Origin: Trichomonas vaginalis G3
Taxonomy: Eukaryota; Parabasalia; Trichomonadida; Trichomonadidae
Length of the DNA stretch: 64,000 nucleotides
Assembly (NCBI RefSeq): GCF_026262505.1
Contig: NC_067205.1
Coordinates: 5,890,001 to 5,954,000, forward strand
Direction of reading: 5' to 3'
Shown in pieces: positions 59,890 through 64,000 of the stretch. The position numbers and the translations under genes are program-made. Every line of letters starts with the position of its first letter. Within the stretch, counting starts at the first letter, position 1. The notes beneath the pieces are model-generated. The model searched no databases. It had not been told where the DNA came from and worked only from the letters and a program-made list of their open reading frames with translations.

Positions 59890-60717
59890 ATGTCAACAAC
59901 AGAGAACACAACACCTGCTATCGTTCATGAAGCCATAAGTGAAGAATACGAGTACATACAATATAACAAACAGTTACGTCTCATTCGTTCGGTCAAAGAC
60001 GATATGTACCAAATGCAAAGTATTTTGACAGCTCTTCGTTCTACAAAGCAAGCATATCATTGGTTTGAAAACCAGCAGGCAAAAGAACTTTTAGAAGAAT
60101 TTCCTCATATGTTTGCGTTCCTCGGAAAACCGAGGAACGAGATTCCGTACGAAAATCGTAAAAATTTGCCAAATAGTTTGAAAGGATATTATGTTCATAG
60201 ACTTTTAGTAAATGCTGTAGCAATGTGGGCTTCACCTCGTTACGCTTGTTATATTTTCATGATGTTAGATGAAATTCATAGACAAGAACGTGAAGAGATG
60301 GAAAAGAAACTTCAAGCAAAAGATGAAGTCATTGAAGCAAAAGACAAAAACATACAGAAAAGAATACCACGTTCGGTACCAAAAGGAAAGGAAAAGAACT
60401 ATAAGTATATGATTTACACTGAAGAGATGGAAAATGAAGAAGACAGAGATATGGTTATGTTGCATTTAGTCAGAAGAAACAACAAAAGCTTTTACGACCT
60501 TGCTAAGATTTACAAATCTGACAGAAATTGGTTCTATCGCGAAAACTTACCGATTTCAATGACACCGAATGAAGATGTTAAACAGATAGTTCAAGATACG
60601 TTACCTCAAACACACTATGATATGAAAGGTTGTACAATACTTACATTCAAAGAAGATTTGCCGCTACTGAAAGAAAAAATAACAGAGTATTTTGACAACT
60701 TCAAACAAGCAGAGTAA
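59890..60717 (+). CDS. KilA-N protein with C-terminal DUF3627-like domain
   Basis: A 275-residue protein from the ATG at 59890. The N-terminal 60 residues match the preceding gene; the KilA-N half has YVHRLLVNAVAMWASPRYAC. A coiled coil (EEMEKKLQAKDEVIEAKDKN) links to a C-terminal domain beginning KNYKYMIYTEEMENEEDRDM and LHLVRRNNKSFYD, resembling the tail domain of poxvirus and iridovirus KilA-N/MSV199 proteins. Three KilA-N genes in 3.4 kb is a local expansion. Role unknown; interference with host or other viral factors is possible. Confidence 0.8.
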   Translation: MSTTENTTPAIVHEAISEEYEYIQYNKQLRLIRSVKDDMYQMQSILTALRSTKQAYHWFENQQAKELLEEFPHMFAFLGKPRNEIPYENRKNLPNSLKGYYVHRLLVNAVAMWASPRYACYIFMMLDEIHRQEREEMEKKLQAKDEVIEAKDKNIQKRIPRSVPKGKEKNYKYMIYTEEMENEEDRDMVMLHLVRRNNKSFYDLAKIYKSDRNWFYRENLPISMTPNEDVKQIVQDTLPQTHYDMKGCTILTFKEDLPLLKEKITEYFDNFKQAE

Positions 60718-60729
60718 ATTGCACTCTTT

Positions 60730-61187
60730 ATTTTTACGCTTGACTTCAGATGGCTCAGGTAGCTCTATAAGTTAAATTGTCTTGTCAAATCCTTCTGGCA
60801 TTCCGAGTCCTTCCTTCCGACAGAAAAATATTTTCCCGACAAGAAAAGTCCTTCCATCCGACAAGAAAAGTCCTTCCTTCCGACAAGAAAAGTCCTTCCT
60901 TCCGACAGAAAAAGTTTTTCCCGACGACAGGAAAAAAATTTCCAGTTGTCCGTCCGTAAACCATTCAAATTTTCGAAAATTGAGAACTTTTTTCCATCCG
61001 ACAGGAAAATTTTTTCCATCCGACAGGAAAATTTTTTCCATCCGACAGGAAAAGTTCTTCCTTCCGACAGGACACAAACGAATGTCCGACGTACCACCAA
61101 CCGAGTCCATTCCAAAGCCAGAAGAACCGACAGCCCCAGCACCACAACAGACTAAGACTCAAACACTTACATTTTTACGCTTGACTT
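60730..61187. repeat. Minisatellite cassette between 17-bp direct repeats
   Basis: ATTTTTACGCTTGACTT occurs at 60730-60746 and 61171-61187; the right copy encodes the end of the ATPase on the minus strand, so the left copy is a duplicated fragment. Between them are about 20-bp units (TCCTTCCGACAAGAAAAG and TTCCATCCGACAGGAAAA types) at 60810-61072. Then comes CACAAACGAATGTCCGACGT, also present at 57276 behind the other minisatellite, and the beginning of a proline-rich frame (MSDVPPTESIPKPEEPTAPA at 61082). Long overlapping ORFs here are repeat artefacts. Confidence 0.85.
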
Positions 61188-62047
61188 TTTACAATTTGAA
61201 CTTTGTTCGCGTAGATGTGAATTCTGAAAGAAGTATGAGGGTCTTGTATGACTTTGTACTTCTCCCATAGTTCATGTCTGTCAAACTTACCTGCCATGGA
61301 CTCTTTCATAAGTTCCATGAAATCGTCTTCGGACAATCCAGGGAAAAGTACAATATCAGTAAGTATTCTTTTAACATCCTTACTTAAACTCTTTGCTGTC
61401 TGTACACAAATGACAACTGAGATGTTAAAGTGTCTGAGCTTCTTAAGAATTCGACACATGTCTTGTTCTCTGTTCTTTAACAAAGGATGAGAAGCAAAGT
61501 CATCTAAGATAAGAAGACATCTATGAGGGTACGTTTTCCAATCGTAAGATTGCAATTTCTTCGAAATGTATTCTATCTCTTTCTGTTTGTTTCTGAAGTG
61601 TTTCTTCTCTAATATTCTCTGCATTTCCTCATTTGGGTCTTTAAACTTCGAATTGACATACTCATTTATAGCATTGTACTTCAAAACTCTTCTTTGGTAC
61701 TTCTTTATCCAATCTAACAACTCAGAGTCTTTATACATACTAACTTAGACTTTTTTATAATATCTTTGAACGAATTACGGTTTGGTCGAATTGACCAGAA
61801 GTACTACAAATAACAACTAACTCATAGAATGGGTTCTTCTCATCTAGTTCTTGTTGTTGTGCAGCCATTTTAGATAAGTGAAAGTCTTACCCGACCCAGG
61901 TGGTGCGATTAGACCTGTTATACCATTCTGAGCAAATAGGAACTTGTCATGTATGGGTTTTATCTGAGCATTTTCTAACTTCCTCTTGTTCTTGTTTAAA
62001 ACATTCTCAAATTTCTTGTCAATGTCAGCAAACTTTTTTTCTAACAT
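61175..62047 (-). pseudogene. DNA-packaging ATPase (element 3), frameshift and stop
   Basis: The A32/FtsK-type packaging ATPase. The start is placed at 62047 (MLEKKFADIDKKFENVLNKN), 36 bp from the divergent gene. Walker A is GLIAPPGSGKTFTYLK near 61890; after a frameshift near 61857 and an in-frame TAA near 61749 the 187-codon frame 61738-61175 carries Walker B HRCLLILDDFASHP and a VVICVQT sensor-type segment. The protein would be about 290 residues and would drive DNA into capsids. It is distantly related to the ATPase of elements 1 and 2. Confidence 0.85.
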
Positions 62048-62083
62048 ATTTTTAGAAAAATTAAAATTTTTATCTTTTTGAAA

Positions 62084-62544
62084 ATGTCTAGCGATTTCGC
62101 TATCTATATTCGAGACAAGCTTTTCGACAGCAAAACATCTGTAGACCATAAAATCTTACATAGTGTAAACAAGAAAGGGAATTTGTTCTAAAGTTCTGTT
62201 TCTGGGAATATGACAAGAACCATAAAACATTAGGCAGAGAAGTCTTTAAGTTTGTCAATGACAGACTTGTTGACAGAGATGACGCCTCTTGGAGAGATGA
62301 AGTCCAACAAAAGTTCTTAGAATGCAAAGAAGACACATGCGCTGTTCTTGAAGATGAAATAGGAAACAGAATAGAAGAGCTATTAAAGGACAAAGAACTT
62401 TTACATAAATATGGTTCTGAGAAATTTGACATAACTCCACCAGAAAAGAAGAAGAAGAGAGAAAAGAAAGAAAAGAAAGAAAAGAAAGTAGAAGAGAAGA
62501 AAGAACCTGAACCAGTTCCAGAGAAGGTGAGATATGACATGTAA
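62084..62544 (+). pseudogene. Unknown charged protein, one frameshift
   Basis: The ATG at 62084 (MSSDFAIYIRDKLFDSKTSV) opens a frame that stops near 62194; a missing G in the AAAGGG run moves it, and the adjacent frame then continues without stops (FWEYDKNHKTLGREVFKFVN) to a Lys/Glu-rich tail (KKKKREKKEKKEKKVEEKKE) and TAA at 62542-62544. The total is about 153 codons. The continuous protein-like frame on both sides of a single run supports a real gene. It is divergent from the packaging ATPase. Function unknown. Confidence 0.6.
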
Positions 62545-62560
62545 AAATAAAATTTTATTT

Positions 62561-62980
62561 TTAGAACATTTCTGGGTCAATGTCAATGTTCTCTTCCTCT
62601 TTAGGAGCAAACACTGGCTTAGACTCTAAAATCTTTTTACCCAATTTACCTTGAACTTCAACTATCTTAGACTCATAATATTCATAGTCGTCTGCTTTCT
62701 TTGGTTCATAAGGTATAACAAGTTTGTATGCTTTGCCTTCTTTAAGGTTTGAAAACCTTCTGTCAAAATTTTCTTTGACTGCTAACAAACCTTCTATGTC
62801 TAAGTCTTCAAATTTCGCACCATTTTTAGTCACAATAGCAAACTTAACAGGTTCGATGTTCCAAACTTTGTCAAATGTAGACTTTTCAAAATGGTAGAAG
62901 TAAACATTCAAATATATGAATGGGTCTAGTTCTTCTTTGACTTCTGTCATGTACTTGTTGACTGAAATATATTTCGTCAT
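62561..62980 (-). CDS. Unknown protein beside the helicase, possibly ssDNA-binding
   Basis: A 139-residue protein (MTKYISVNKYMTEVKEELDP start). It is beta-rich with aromatic residues (FIYLNVYFYHFEKSTF; LKEGKAYKLVIPYEPKKADD) and an acidic C-terminal tail ending DIDPEMF. Small size, OB-fold-like alternation, an acidic tail and position 36 bp downstream of the helicase gene on the same strand recall single-stranded DNA-binding proteins, but there is no diagnostic motif, so this is a guess. Confidence 0.5.
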   Translation of the reverse strand: MTKYISVNKYMTEVKEELDPFIYLNVYFYHFEKSTFDKVWNIEPVKFAIVTKNGAKFEDLDIEGLLAVKENFDRRFSNLKEGKAYKLVIPYEPKKADDYEYYESKIVEVQGKLGKKILESKPVFAPKEEENIDIDPEMF

Positions 62981-63016
62981 CTTTTCTATCGGATAAAAAA
63001 AATATTTTTTTTAAAT

Positions 63017-64000
63017 TTACTCAGAAAAATTTTTCTTTGTATATACGCCGTTCTGTATGTCTAAAAGACTTTTGACATTTGCCAAGAATGTTCGTTTAGA
63101 CGCTGCCATATAACCATACTCTTGACAATACTGTTTATATGAATCGTACAATGACCTTTCATCTAAACACTCAAAGTTAGTCTCATCTATAAACAGTTCA
63201 TATACACTCTTGTTTGCTTCTAACAATGTTTGTCTCTCTTCGGTATATGGAATTTGTCTTGGATTGAACTTAGAAATATCTAATGTCATGAAATATGAGA
63301 ACAAGTGGTTGTAAAAGTTAGGTGTCAAAGTTTCTGCTAAGTCGTCAAAATATTCTGTATCTTGCATATGAGAATCTGACGTTCTGACAACTACATATCT
63401 TCTGTCAGAACTTTCTAACTTCATCGGAACAACATTGTTTGAAACCATGATGAAATTTGCAACATTTTCACAAACTCTTTGGTCTTTATATTTTCTTTCA
63501 ACAACTCCAACTTTGTCTGTTATAAGACTCTTCAAAGCATCTGAGTTTAAAACCTTTGTTGTATCTATACTTTGAAGTTCGTTACATACTATAAGTTTCA
63601 TATTCTCTATTGAAGAGTTAAATTTACCGCAGATGTTTTCTAAGTTTGTCATATTAGGGTTCGAATAGCCCTCTAACAGTTTGCATAAGATATCTGTAAA
63701 GAAAGTGTTCTTACCAGTTCCTTGTTTTCCAATTATAATGAGAGCAGTTTCATTTTTAGCACTTGGATATTGTAAGATGTTTGCAAACCAACATAAGATA
63801 TACTCATAGACTCTTTCGTTTCCATTGCATATAATTTCTTTGACATGGTCTAACCAAGCTTCTATAACATTTTCTTTCCATTCTACTTGTTCGTATTTAT
63901 ATCCAGTGAAGATAGAATAGAAGTTTGGAGATGGTGTATAGAACTTTATACCTCGAACTGAAAAATCTTCTAACTTTGACAATAAGATATCCCAAGCATC
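63017..64000 (-). CDS. SF3 (D5-like) helicase, 3' part; gene runs off the window
   Basis: The reading frame stays open to the end of the window (AWDILLSKLEDFSV across 63982), so the methionine at 63982 is internal. Counting from it: Walker A IGKQGTGKN (84-92), a Walker B-like LIVCNEL, a VANFIMVSNN motif C and an arginine-finger SSDRRYVVVR. It aligns by eye with residues about 415-770 of the element 1 protein (for example NETALIIIGKQGTGKN with NETAIILKGLQGTGKN). It unwinds DNA during element replication. The primase part should lie just beyond the right edge. Confidence 0.92.
   Translation of the reverse strand, partial: DAWDILLSKLEDFSVRGIKFYTPSPNFYSIFTGYKYEQVEWKENVIEAWLDHVKEIICNGNERVYEYILCWFANILQYPSAKNETALIIIGKQGTGKNTFFTDILCKLLEGYSNPNMTNLENICGKFNSSIENMKLIVCNELQSIDTTKVLNSDALKSLITDKVGVVERKYKDQRVCENVANFIMVSNNVVPMKLESSDRRYVVVRTSDSHMQDTEYFDDLAETLTPNFYNHLFSYFMTLDISKFNPRQIPYTEERQTLLEANKSVYELFIDETNFECLDERSLYDSYKQYCQEYGYMAASKRTFLANVKSLLDIQNGVYTKKNFSE

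Larger units (their letters stand above)
47974..64000. mobile_element. Maverick/Polinton element 3 (right end outside window)
   Basis: A divergent Maverick. It begins AGTAGTATAG at 47974 with the shared terminal repeat. Genes in order: adenine methylase, small membrane protein, amphipathic protein, minor-virion-type protein, fibre, integrase, further small virion-type genes, HNH endonuclease, second minor-virion-type protein, tRNA-like sequence, KilA-N genes, packaging ATPase and SF3 helicase. Except for the fibre tip, proteins are only distantly related to elements 1 and 2. PolB and a large capsid protein are not in this 16 kb and should lie to the right, implying an element of more than 20 kb. 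Confidence 0.88.

Noticed and set aside
60765-61270. Six overlapping long ORFs on both strands
   Set aside because: The CCGACAGGAAAA-type repeat lacks stop codons in several frames at once, so open frames are expected by chance. Only the short MSDVPP start looks like real coding sequence.

Overview
The window looks like the genome of the parabasalid protist Trichomonas vaginalis or a very close relative. It is AT-rich. It carries a trichomonad-type cyclophilin, two long ankyrin-repeat genes, and an initiator-binding-domain (IBD) transcription factor whose own start lies just behind a TCACTT initiator-like motif. Most of the rest is Maverick/Polinton DNA (large virus-like transposons with protein-primed DNA polymerase, retroviral-type integrase, packaging ATPase and virion genes). 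The species call rests on recognising families by eye; no database search was run.

Layout. (1) 1-18171: right-hand part of Maverick element 1. It holds small amphipathic virion-type proteins, a candidate major capsid gene, the packaging ATPase, further virion-type genes, a fibre protein with a phage tail-collar-like tip, a primase-polymerase/helicase between two inverted repeat arrays, integrase and PolB. It ends in a terminal repeat at 18171. (2) 18172-30775: Maverick element 2, nearly identical to element 1 over most of its length but lacking the helicase cassette and several virion genes, and with a different fibre tip. It has a right terminal repeat but no left one next to element 1, so element 1 appears to be inserted in, or fused to, element 2. 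(3) 30776-47973: host DNA with cyclophilin, ankyrin gene A (split by a 2.3-kb transposon), ankyrin gene B (one nonsense codon), a degenerate mariner-like element and the IBD gene, separated by gene-poor AT-rich DNA. (4) 47974-64000: left part of Maverick element 3, a distant lineage with the same terminal repeat. It has a broken adenine methylase, fibre, integrase, two copies of a minor-virion-type gene, an HNH endonuclease, a tRNA-like sequence, three KilA-N proteins, minisatellites, a packaging ATPase and a helicase running off the window. No PolB or large capsid gene is seen in its first 16 kb.

How the genes fit together. PolB, primase-helicase and integrase form the replication and integration set. 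The capsid-type genes, amphipathic proteins and ATPase form the virion and packaging set. The fibre would be the host-contact part if virions are made. Most large genes carry one-base indels or nonsense codons, but elements 1 and 2 are hit at different places, so neither is intact alone while nearly every shared gene region is intact in one of them.

The most unusual feature is modular exchange. The fibre tip of element 1 matches distant element 3 far better than its near-identical sister element 2. This resembles tail-fibre swapping in phages, here in a eukaryotic virus-like transposon. The helicase cassette with inverted iteron-like arrays, the HNH-type motif inside PolB, and the tRNA-like, KilA-N and minisatellite region of element 3 also deserve follow-up.
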